A DNA stretch of 64,000 nt, from contig NZ_AUFP01000001.1 in the NCBI RefSeq assembly GCF_000426565.1, positions 288,486 to 352,485 of the forward strand. Direction: 5' to 3'. Below, in pieces: positions 47,092 to 54,622 of this stretch (positions are counted from its first letter, which is position 1; each line of letters begins with the position of its first letter). The notes under the pieces were generated by a model that searched no databases, was not told the DNA's origin, and was given only the letters and a program-made list of their open reading frames with translations. Position numbers and translations under genes: made by a program. Origin of the DNA: Segatella albensis DSM 11370 = JCM 12258. Its GTDB lineage: Bacteria; Bacteroidota; Bacteroidia; Bacteroidales; Bacteroidaceae.

Positions 47092-48576
47092 ATGTCGAAT
47101 ATTATATATAAGTCTCTCTATAAGAAGGTAAAATATGATGTAAACGGTGGAAAGAAGCCTGTTAACAAGAAGTTGCAATGGGTTAAATTCTGCGTTGTTC
47201 TCGCCCTATATCTATTGTTTCTCGTTTGGGTAAAGAGTTGGCTTGGACTTGTTGTCGTTCCTTTTATCTATGATGCTTATATCTCAAAGAAAATCCATTG
47301 GCAATGGTGGAAAGACTCAGAAGGCCCAGTGAAGTTTCTGATGAGTTGGGTTGATGCATTAGTTTTTGCCTTGGTGGCTGTGTATTTCATCAATCAGTTC
47401 TTCTTCCAGAACTATGTCATCCCATCTTCTTCTCTAGAGAAGAGTCTCCTTACTGGAGATTATCTTTTTGTAAGTAAGATGAGTTATGGACCGAGAATCC
47501 CTCAGACCCCTCTTACGATGCCACTTACCCAGCACACACTTCCATTGATAAATGTGAAGAGTTATCTCGAGTGGCCACATTGGGATTACCGTCGTGTTAA
47601 AGGATTTGGTAAGGTACAATTGAATGATATTGTAGTGTTCAACTATCCAGCTGGTGATACCCTTGTTAACGAGAAGCAGTCTGACGACTACTATCAGATG
47701 TGTTATTCTTTCGGTAACTCGCTGTTGGAGCAGAATGGTTTGGCAGAGAATCCGAAAACCATGAATCCTCAGCAGCAGCGCGATTATTTCGCCACGGTAT
47801 ATGCTGTAGGCCGCAACTATATTGTGAATAATCCTGGTGAGTTCGGTGATATCATTTCACGTCCTACAGACCGTCGCGAGAATTATGTGAAACGTTGTGT
47901 AGGTCTTCCTGGTCAGACACTTCAGATCAAGAACAGAATCGTTTATCTAAATGGTAAAGCCAATAAGGAGCCTGATAACGTGCAGTATTCATACTATATG
48001 AAACTCAAAGGGCAGTTGCCAGACGCATTGATAGACCAACTTGGTATTACTGTAGAAGATATCCAGAGCCTAAATACAAGTGGCTGTATGCCAATGACAA
48101 AGCATACTTATGAGGTGTTGAAGTCACGCAAGGATATCGTTGCTGACATACATCTGAATACAGACGCATATACGGGAGACCTTTATCCTTTGAATGCAGT
48201 AACAGGTTGGACACGCGATAATTATGGACCAATATGGATACCAAAGAAGGGATCTACGATTATTCTGAATATGAAGAATATCGCGATCTATGAGCGTCCT
48301 ATTCGTGTATATGAAGGTAATCAGTTAGACGTAAAGAACGGTAAAATCTATATCAATGGTAAACTTACCAACAAGTATACCTTCAAGATGGACTATTATT
48401 GGATGATGGGTGATAATCGTCACAACTCAGCCGATAGCCGTTATTGGGGATTTGTTCCTGAGGATCATATCGTAGGTAAACCAATCTTTATTTGGTGGAG
48501 CCACAGTCCTGATCATCCAGGATTCAATGGAATACGTTGGAACCGACTCTTTAAATTTGTAGATACTATTAAATAA
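47092..48576 (+). CDS. lepB: Signal peptidase I
   Basis: Inner-membrane serine protease that removes signal peptides. The 494-aa product has two N-terminal hydrophobic segments (32-57 and 83-105), the nucleophile S114 in IPSSSLEKSL, the general-base lysine in NYVKRCVGLPGQ and box E, GDNRHNSADSRYWGFVP. It is much longer than E. coli LepB (324 aa), mainly through an insertion between boxes B and D and another before box E, common in Bacteroidota. A shorter degenerate paralogue starts 2 nt after the stop. Confidence 0.95.
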   Translation: MSNIIYKSLYKKVKYDVNGGKKPVNKKLQWVKFCVVLALYLLFLVWVKSWLGLVVVPFIYDAYISKKIHWQWWKDSEGPVKFLMSWVDALVFALVAVYFINQFFFQNYVIPSSSLEKSLLTGDYLFVSKMSYGPRIPQTPLTMPLTQHTLPLINVKSYLEWPHWDYRRVKGFGKVQLNDIVVFNYPAGDTLVNEKQSDDYYQMCYSFGNSLLEQNGLAENPKTMNPQQQRDYFATVYAVGRNYIVNNPGEFGDIISRPTDRRENYVKRCVGLPGQTLQIKNRIVYLNGKANKEPDNVQYSYYMKLKGQLPDALIDQLGITVEDIQSLNTSGCMPMTKHTYEVLKSRKDIVADIHLNTDAYTGDLYPLNAVTGWTRDNYGPIWIPKKGSTIILNMKNIAIYERPIRVYEGNQLDVKNGKIYINGKLTNKYTFKMDYYWMMGDNRHNSADSRYWGFVPEDHIVGKPIFIWWSHSPDHPGFNGIRWNRLFKFVDTIK

Positions 48577-48578
48577 AG

Positions 48579-48992
48579 ATGATAAAAAATAGCGTCAAGT
48601 TCATATTGGCGCTACTCATAGCTTCCTTAGCTATGTTGGCAGTACGCGCGTGGGCATTTACAATCTTCACAGTCCCTAGTTCTGAATATACTCCAGAATT
48701 CAATAAAGGTGACAGGGTGATTGTAAATCGCCTTACCCGTATGCCTTATCAGCGAGGCGATAACGTCGTTTATGATGACAGTACGAGTTATCGTATCGGA
48801 CAGATCATAGCCGTTCCTGGAGATACGATAACATTGGATTCAGAGCGTTATGTCATCCCTCATATCTGTTGCAAGCGGTGCCGTTGTACCGATTGCAAAT
48901 ATTATCTTGTAAAATCAGGTAAACGGAAGGCTTTGGTGCATAAGCATCAGTTTACAGGTCGCGCTTACCGCTTATTCAATTTAGAATTTTGA
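48579..48992 (+). CDS. Degenerate S26 signal-peptidase paralogue with cysteine cluster
   Basis: A 137-aa protein with one N-terminal membrane segment (about residues 8-28). It aligns with LepB boxes B and D: VPSSEYTPEFNKGDRVIVNRL and YRIGQIIAVPGDTITLD. The nucleophile Ser of PSxSM is Glu36 and the base lysine before xVPGD is Gly, so peptidase activity is not expected. Box E is missing. The C-terminal third carries HICCKRCRCTDCKYYL, five cysteines in a dozen residues, suggesting a metal site. It is 2 nt after lepB, so probably co-translated; it might regulate or scaffold LepB. That role is inferred. Confidence 0.75.
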   Translation: MIKNSVKFILALLIASLAMLAVRAWAFTIFTVPSSEYTPEFNKGDRVIVNRLTRMPYQRGDNVVYDDSTSYRIGQIIAVPGDTITLDSERYVIPHICCKRCRCTDCKYYLVKSGKRKALVHKHQFTGRAYRLFNLEF

Positions 48993-49615
48993 CAACAGCA
49001 TTACTTTCTTCCACCTATTTTGGTCCTATACAGTGGTACCAGAAGCTCAATCGCTATTCCCACAGTAAGATAGAACAGCATGATAATTTCGTCAAGCAGA
49101 CTTATCGTAATCGTTGCATCATAGCTACGACAAATGGTTTGCAGGCATTAAGTATTCCTGTAGAGAAACCTGAAGGCCTGCGATTAGACAAAACTGCATT
49201 GAAGGATGTCAAAATCAGCGATCATGGCAATTGGCGTCATCTGCATTGGAATGCCTTGTTGTCAGCTTATGGTGAAAGTCCTTTCTTTGAATATTATCAA
49301 GATGATATACGTCCCTTCTTTGAGAAACGCTGGGACTTCCTGTTCGATTTCAATATGGAGATCACACAAAAGATGTGTGAATTATTGGATATCACCCCGC
49401 ATATAGAACTGACCGATGAATATCTATCATCGGACAATCTTACAGATATAGTCGATTTCAGAGATGTTATTCGTCCGAAACATCCCGGTGAAGATGCAGA
49501 TTTCACTCCACAGAGATATTATCAAGTATACGAACAGAAGTTTGGATTTCAGCCTAATCTCAGTATTCTCGATTTATTGTTCAATGAAGGTAACGAATCT
49601 ATCTACTATTTGTAG
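48989..49615 (+). CDS. WbqC family protein
   Basis: A 208-aa protein of the WbqC-like family, found in Bacteroidota and in some O-antigen loci; the function is unproven. It starts MTTALLSSTYFGPIQWYQKLNRY with the family's initial strand and aromatic pattern, followed by the NRCIIATTNGLQALSIPVEK segment. The start is TTG at 48989, overlapping the upstream TGA stop (TTGA), and no in-frame ATG lies near, so translational coupling is likely. The last 10 nt overlap the convergent M16 gene. Confidence 0.8.
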   Translation: MTTALLSSTYFGPIQWYQKLNRYSHSKIEQHDNFVKQTYRNRCIIATTNGLQALSIPVEKPEGLRLDKTALKDVKISDHGNWRHLHWNALLSAYGESPFFEYYQDDIRPFFEKRWDFLFDFNMEITQKMCELLDITPHIELTDEYLSSDNLTDIVDFRDVIRPKHPGEDADFTPQRYYQVYEQKFGFQPNLSILDLLFNEGNESIYYL

Positions 49616-50835
49616 ATGAGCGTCGTTAACTGATCCTCTGCGAATATCTCCTGTGCCACCTGTTGGATGAGTTCCGGAGTAACCTCATCAATATGCTTGT
49701 AGAGTGCAGAGATATCCTTCTCCCAACCGTAATGCAAGAAACTCTTTCCGAAGTCAAGAGCAAAGTTCTCTCTACTGTCACGGGCCACACCAATCTGACC
49801 CTTGATTTGCTTCTTAGCAGCGCGCAACTGACTTTCGGTCATAGGTGAAGCCATAAACTTATCCAGCACTTTTCTTACCAGTCTGCGGCATTTATTGACA
49901 TCTTCCGGGTCACATCCAAAGTAAGTACACCATAAACCGGTGTCCCCATAGCTCACCATACTACTTTCTACGGTATATACCAATCCATGGTGCTCTCTGA
50001 GGCTTAGATTCAGTTTGGCATTCATTCCTGGTCCACCAAGGATATTATTCAGCAGATAAAGGCCTATTCTCTTATTGTCAAAGACATTATAAGCCCTATT
50101 TCCGATCATTACATGAGCCTGATGCGTACCCTTGTTCACCACAATTTGTTGAGATTCATAAGGTGCCAACACATTCGCAGTTTTCTGTTCCACGAAAGGT
50201 TCACACTTACCGAAATCACTAGTAGCCTTCTCTAGTCTGCGCACCAACCTCTTGAAGTCCACATGTCCATAGATAAAGAAGATACTGTTTTCTGGTCTGT
50301 AATACTTACGGGTAAAACGCAGAGCATCTTCGGTAGTGAACGCCTTCACCTTCTCACTTGTTCCTAGAATATTATGTCCCAGTTCATGGCCAAAGAAGAT
50401 AGCATTCTCGAATTCATCATAGATGAGTTCTGATGGAGAATCGTTATAGCTTTCAATTTCATCACAGATAACCTCAACCTCTTTGTCGATTTCGTTTTGC
50501 GGATAGACAGAATGGAAGACGATATCAGTCAGCAAGTCAACAGCACGGTCAGTGTGTTCCTGCAGGATGGCAGCATAATACACCGTATCCTCTTTGTTCG
50601 TAAAAGCATTCAAGTCACCTCCCACGCTTTCCAGACAGTTCAGGATATGCCAAGCCTTGCGATGCGTGGTACCTTTAAAGGTCACATGTTCGCAGAAATG
50701 GGCAAGTCCCTCTTCTCCCGGCAATTCATCGCGTGTTCCCGCATTGATTCCGTAGCCACAGTAAACCACAGGTGAAGAACTATCAAGATGGATAATTCGA
50801 AGTCCGTTATCCAGTGTAAAAGTATTATATTTCAT
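49606..50835 (-). CDS. M16 family zinc peptidase
   Basis: A 409-aa single-unit M16 peptidase (processing-peptidase/pitrilysin type). The inverted zinc motif HFCEH (H-x-x-E-H) lies in EGLAHFCEHVTFKGT, with the third ligand Glu in VEVICDEIESY. The C-terminal domain has the conserved RxY-like positions of M16B proteins. There is no signal peptide, so it acts in the cytosol unless exported otherwise. ATG 50835 is chosen over TTG 50841. A -7 box (50852-50845, TAATTTTG) sits 9 nt upstream, giving a very short leader. Confidence 0.92.
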   Translation of the reverse strand: MKYNTFTLDNGLRIIHLDSSSPVVYCGYGINAGTRDELPGEEGLAHFCEHVTFKGTTHRKAWHILNCLESVGGDLNAFTNKEDTVYYAAILQEHTDRAVDLLTDIVFHSVYPQNEIDKEVEVICDEIESYNDSPSELIYDEFENAIFFGHELGHNILGTSEKVKAFTTEDALRFTRKYYRPENSIFFIYGHVDFKRLVRRLEKATSDFGKCEPFVEQKTANVLAPYESQQIVVNKGTHQAHVMIGNRAYNVFDNKRIGLYLLNNILGGPGMNAKLNLSLREHHGLVYTVESSMVSYGDTGLWCTYFGCDPEDVNKCRRLVRKVLDKFMASPMTESQLRAAKKQIKGQIGVARDSRENFALDFGKSFLHYGWEKDISALYKHIDEVTPELIQQVAQEIFAEDQLTTLIYK

Positions 50836-50895
50836 ATTCAATCACAAAATTACAAAAAAGTTGTGAGTTTAAGGTTCTTTGTTTTCAGATTTTCG

Positions 50896-50904
50896 TATAT
50901 TTGC
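50896..50904 (+). promoter_or_regulatory. -7 element of the PfkB kinase gene, decides its start
   Basis: TATATTTGC covers the longest-frame start (50901), so ATG 50922 is used. The -33 box is unclear. Confidence 0.6.
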
Positions 50905-50921
50905 ACGTAAAGAATAAAATT

Positions 50922-51851
50922 ATGCGTAAAGTAATAGGAATAGGAGAAACAGTTCTCGATATTATATTCAAAGACAATCAACCCGTGAGTGCAGTACCTG
51001 GAGGTTCAGCCTTTAATGCAGCAGTTTCATTGGGACGTTCAGGAATAAATACAACCTTTATCAGTGAGGCCGGAAACGACCGTATAGGCGAATATGTTAT
51101 CAAGTTTTTGCGTGATAATGGCGTCAATGCTGATAATATAGCCGTATTCCCAGAAAGCAAATCACCAGTTTCATTGGCCTTCCTTGATGAACAGAATCAT
51201 CCTGATTACATTTTCTATAAAGATCATCCACACGACCAGTTAGAGTTTCAAGACCCGGATGTACAGAAAGACGACATCGTAATCTTCGGATCATTCTTTG
51301 CCATCAACCCTGTGATTCGTCCACAGGTAGCAGGTTTCTTGGAGAACGCACGCAACAAAGGCGCCATTCTATATTATGACGTAAACTACCGCAGTTCACA
51401 CAAGCATGAAATCATGAAGATTACACCTAATCTCATTGAAAATCTGGAATATGCCGATTTCGTTCGTGGTAGTGATGAAGATTTCGGTGTACTCTACAAT
51501 ATGCAAGATCCTGATAAAGTTTACAATGCAGAGATTAGTTTCTATTGTAAGAAGTTTATTTGTACCCAAGGGGCAAAACCTATTGAGGTACGTGCAGAAA
51601 ACGGATTCAAGAAGAGCTATCCTGTACGCAACACCCAGACCGTGAGCACCATTGGTGCCGGTGACAATTTCAATGCTGGTTTCATCTACGGTATGTTGAA
51701 ATACGGAATCACTCGTGACGACATCGATCGAGGACTCACAGAAGAACAATGGGATAAGATTATAGAGTGCGGTCAACTCTTCTCTGCAGAGTGCTGCAAA
51801 GACATCTATAACTACATCTCACCGGAATTTGGTGCGAAGATGAAATTCTAA
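50922..51851 (+). CDS. PfkB family carbohydrate kinase (fructokinase-like)
   Basis: A 309-aa ribokinase-fold sugar kinase. The N-terminal motif VPGGSAFNAAVSLGR and the C-terminal anion-hole motif TIGAGDNFNAGF, with the catalytic Asp in GAGD, are intact. Family members phosphorylate fructose, ribose or other sugars using ATP; fructokinase is the commonest annotation for this length and pattern, but the substrate is not proven. It is monocistronic with a strong terminator. Confidence 0.9.
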   Translation: MRKVIGIGETVLDIIFKDNQPVSAVPGGSAFNAAVSLGRSGINTTFISEAGNDRIGEYVIKFLRDNGVNADNIAVFPESKSPVSLAFLDEQNHPDYIFYKDHPHDQLEFQDPDVQKDDIVIFGSFFAINPVIRPQVAGFLENARNKGAILYYDVNYRSSHKHEIMKITPNLIENLEYADFVRGSDEDFGVLYNMQDPDKVYNAEISFYCKKFICTQGAKPIEVRAENGFKKSYPVRNTQTVSTIGAGDNFNAGFIYGMLKYGITRDDIDRGLTEEQWDKIIECGQLFSAECCKDIYNYISPEFGAKMKF

Positions 51852-51891
51852 GAGCGTGAATTCAAATTGATAACGCAACAACTATAGGCAT

Positions 51892-51939
51892 TAGAAAGCA
51901 AATAAGCAACGCTATATGGCGCTGCTTATTTGCTTTCTA
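51892..51939. terminator. Bidirectional terminator between the PfkB and DEAD-box genes
   Basis: A perfect 17-bp stem (TAGAAAGCAAATAAGCA at 51892-51908, complement at 51923-51939) with a further short inner pairing. Confidence 0.85.
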
Positions 51940-51943
51940 TATA

Positions 51944-53785
51944 TTATTTCTTCTTGGGTCTTCTGCGTGCCCATCCCTCTTCTGAGAAATCCGGATTCTC
52001 ACCTTTCAGTTTGAAAGGCTTGCCCTTGATCAGATCACGCCAATTTTCCTCTTGTTTGTTCTGTACATTTCTCTTACCACGCGTGTTGTCCTTTCCACGA
52101 CCACGACCTTTTCCTCGAGCGTCTCTTCCGTGACCACCTTCGTCGGCATCATTACATCTTACAGTGCGGCGCTTGTAGGTGGAACCGTCCAAACCTTTCA
52201 TCACCTTTTTAGCACTCTCCTCAGGTACCTCAATGTATGAGAATTTACTCATCAAGTCGATATGACCAATCTCGATGTGACCGCGTACGTTCTTGTTGAT
52301 GAACTGCATCACCTCACCAGGATAGAAACCATCGTCCTTACCGAGGTTGATGAATAAACGCTTGTAACCTTCCTCCGCCTCACGTCTGCGACGACCACCG
52401 GAAGAACGATCACTACGTTTGCGCTCGCGACCTTTTCCATCTTCGCTGCGGCGACCTGTCGGCTTCTCTATCTTTGGCGCATTCTGATAATAATCCAAGA
52501 ATCGTCCGAAAGTGATGGCTACCATCTTCTTGATGATGTCTTCCTTGTCGATATATTCGAATTGACGGTCGATTTCTTCCATGTAAGGCGCTATCTGCTC
52601 CTCGTCCACATCAGTCTTCATGATGTCGTCCATCACCTTGTAGAGCTGCTTTTTACAGATTTCCTCAGGGCTTGGCAATTCACCATCAACGAAATCCTTG
52701 CCGATCTGTTTCTCTATCTGACGAACTTTCCATTTCTCTTTGGTGTGGATGATGCTGATAGATGTTCCCTTCTTGCCGGCACGACCGGTACGACCGCTAC
52801 GATGAGTATAACTCTCGATGTCATCAGGTAATCCGTAGTTGATGACATGGGTGAGGTCATCAACATCAAGACCACGAGCAGCCACGTCTGTAGCCACAAG
52901 GAATTGAACAGTATGTTGACGGAACTTCTGCATGGTGAGGTCGCGCTGTTGCTGACTCAGGTCACCGTGCAGAGCTTCTGCGTTGTAACCATCTTTGATG
53001 AGTTTGTCGGCAACCTCTTGGGTCTCTAACTTCGTGCGACAGAAGATGATAGCGAAGATGCGTGGGTAGAAGTCGACGATACGCTTCAGTGCCAAGTATT
53101 TATCCTTAGAGTGTACAAGATAATAGATGTGGTTGACGTGTTCGGCACCTTCGTTTCTACTGCCTACGACGATTTCTTTGTAGTCGTGCAAATAGTTCTT
53201 GGCGATCTTCTCTACCTCTTTACTCATCGTAGCCGAGAAGAGCAATGTGTTGTGATCTTCTGGCAAACCTTCGAAGATGGCATTGATACTTTCAGAGAAA
53301 CCCATGTTGAGCATCTCGTCGGCCTCGTCAAGTACGATGTTACGAACCTCATCCAATTTGGCGACACCACGATTCATCAAGTCGAGAAGTCGTCCCGGTG
53401 TAGCCACGATGATCTGTACACCATGCTTCAATGTACGAATCTGCGGACCGATATCGGTACCTCCATATACAGCAACGATATGCAAGCCATCAATGTACTT
53501 TGCAAAGGCGTTGAGTTCGTCGGCAATCTGTAGACAGAGCTCACGAGTAGGACTAAGTATAACAGCTTGAGTGGTTTTGTCAGAAGGGACAGCCTTCTGC
53601 AAAACAGGTAAACCATAAGCAGCAGTCTTGCCCGTTCCCGTCTGAGCAAGTGCTATTACGTCATTTTTATTACCAAGTAAATACGGGATTACTTCTTCCT
53701 GAACAGGCATTGGATTCTCAAATCCAATTTCCTCGATGGCGCGTCGAATCTCTTCGTTTACGCCTAATTCTTCAAATGTCTTCAA
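51944..53785 (-). CDS. DEAD-box RNA helicase with DbpA-like RNA-binding domain
   Basis: ATP-dependent RNA helicase of the DeaD/CsdA type. The 613-aa product has Q motif GFENPMPVQ, Walker A AQTGTGKT, DEAD (LDEADEML), SAT, HRSGRTGRAG, then a DbpA-type RNA-binding fold (RLFINLGKDDGFYPGEVMQFI, FSYIEV) and a basic Gly/Arg-rich tail (GRDARGKGRGRGKDNTRGKR). Likely roles are ribosome assembly and mRNA unwinding at low temperature. It is preceded by a 110-nt leader with a possible hairpin, which may be regulatory. Confidence 0.93.
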   Translation of the reverse strand: MKTFEELGVNEEIRRAIEEIGFENPMPVQEEVIPYLLGNKNDVIALAQTGTGKTAAYGLPVLQKAVPSDKTTQAVILSPTRELCLQIADELNAFAKYIDGLHIVAVYGGTDIGPQIRTLKHGVQIIVATPGRLLDLMNRGVAKLDEVRNIVLDEADEMLNMGFSESINAIFEGLPEDHNTLLFSATMSKEVEKIAKNYLHDYKEIVVGSRNEGAEHVNHIYYLVHSKDKYLALKRIVDFYPRIFAIIFCRTKLETQEVADKLIKDGYNAEALHGDLSQQQRDLTMQKFRQHTVQFLVATDVAARGLDVDDLTHVINYGLPDDIESYTHRSGRTGRAGKKGTSISIIHTKEKWKVRQIEKQIGKDFVDGELPSPEEICKKQLYKVMDDIMKTDVDEEQIAPYMEEIDRQFEYIDKEDIIKKMVAITFGRFLDYYQNAPKIEKPTGRRSEDGKGRERKRSDRSSGGRRRREAEEGYKRLFINLGKDDGFYPGEVMQFINKNVRGHIEIGHIDLMSKFSYIEVPEESAKKVMKGLDGSTYKRRTVRCNDADEGGHGRDARGKGRGRGKDNTRGKRNVQNKQEENWRDLIKGKPFKLKGENPDFSEEGWARRRPKKK

Positions 53786-53906
53786 TCTTTAACCTTAATT
53801 TAAATGATGAAAGGTAACGCCCTCCCAGCCATTTAAATCGGGCGTATTTCTTTCTCTTGTTTTCTTTGATAATCGTCGTGATTATCTTTAAAGCGGTGCA
53901 AAGATA
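53786..53906 (-). promoter_or_regulatory. Promoter -7 box and long leader of the DEAD-box gene
   Basis: TATCTTTGC on the minus strand (53906-53898) is followed by an unusually long leader of about 110 nt. It contains ACGCCC pairing with GGGCGT (53818-53823 and 53839-53844 on the plus strand). A structured leader is common for cold-inducible helicases; the role here is inferred. Confidence 0.45.
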
Positions 53907-53969
53907 GTGATTTTTAGTGAGTTACATCTTTTTTTCTTTATTTTTGTATTATATTTATTTTCTTTTAAC

Positions 53970-53977
53970 TACCTTTG
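53970..53977 (+). promoter_or_regulatory. -7 element of the LOG gene, almost no leader
   Basis: TACCTTTG, with a TTTG at 53943-53946 (23-bp gap, longer than usual). The ATG is at 53983, so the leader is at most about 2 nt. Confidence 0.5.
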
Positions 53978-53982
53978 TTTCT

Positions 53983-54519
53983 ATGAAAATAGTAGTTTAT
54001 TGTTCAGCAAATAGAAATATCGACCCTGATTTCTTCTCGGCTACCGAGGAGTTGGGGCATTGGATGGCTGCGGAAGGCCATACGTTGGTCTTCGGTGGTT
54101 GTAACATGGGTTTGATGGAATGTATCGCCAAGGCTTGTAAGCAAGGTGGTGCGATGACGATAGGTGTGATTCCTTCTAAGGTGGAGACTTCGGGCAGGGT
54201 GAGCGATTTCGTCGATGTAGAAATTCCTTGTGACAATTTAAGCGACCGTAAGGACTTGATGCTTGCGCAGAGTGATGTCGCCATCGCTTTGCCGGGAGGT
54301 ATAGGTACGCTCGATGAAGTGTTTTCGATGGCAGCCTCCCACACTATCGGCTATCATCATAAGAAAGTGATTCTATATAATGTCAAAGGCTTCTGGAATC
54401 CGTTGATTGCAGCACTTGATGACTTACAGGCAAAAGGCTTTATCCGTGGCGATTATCATGACTATATTGCTATTGCTGATACGCTTGAAGCTATCAAAGA
54501 ATTGTTGACTGCCTGTTGA
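53983..54519 (+). CDS. LOG family protein (cytokinin-type nucleotide hydrolase fold)
   Basis: A 178-aa TIGR00730/LOG family protein. Family members hydrolyse nucleoside 5'-monophosphates such as AMP at the N-glycosidic bond. The motif ALPGGIGTLDEVF (PGGxGTxxE) is intact and the N-terminal FGGCNMGLMECIA gives the Rossmann-like start. The longer frame adds 22 hydrophobic residues upstream of the promoter, so ATG 53983 is used. The biological substrate is unknown. A hairpin terminator follows. Confidence 0.9.
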   Translation: MKIVVYCSANRNIDPDFFSATEELGHWMAAEGHTLVFGGCNMGLMECIAKACKQGGAMTIGVIPSKVETSGRVSDFVDVEIPCDNLSDRKDLMLAQSDVAIALPGGIGTLDEVFSMAASHTIGYHHKKVILYNVKGFWNPLIAALDDLQAKGFIRGDYHDYIAIADTLEAIKELLTAC

Positions 54520-54565
54520 GAGCAAAAACGGCGATATACAAAAACAAGTTTGATATTATAAACAC

Positions 54566-54606
54566 AAAAGGATGAGAAGTAGAAAAACTCTCATCCTTTT
54601 TTTTAT
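54566..54606 (+). terminator. Terminator after the LOG gene
   Basis: A perfect 12-bp stem (AAAAGGATGAGA at 54566-54577, complement at 54589-54600), followed by T-runs. Confidence 0.8.
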
Positions 54607-54622
54607 CCTTTACCCAAGTCTA

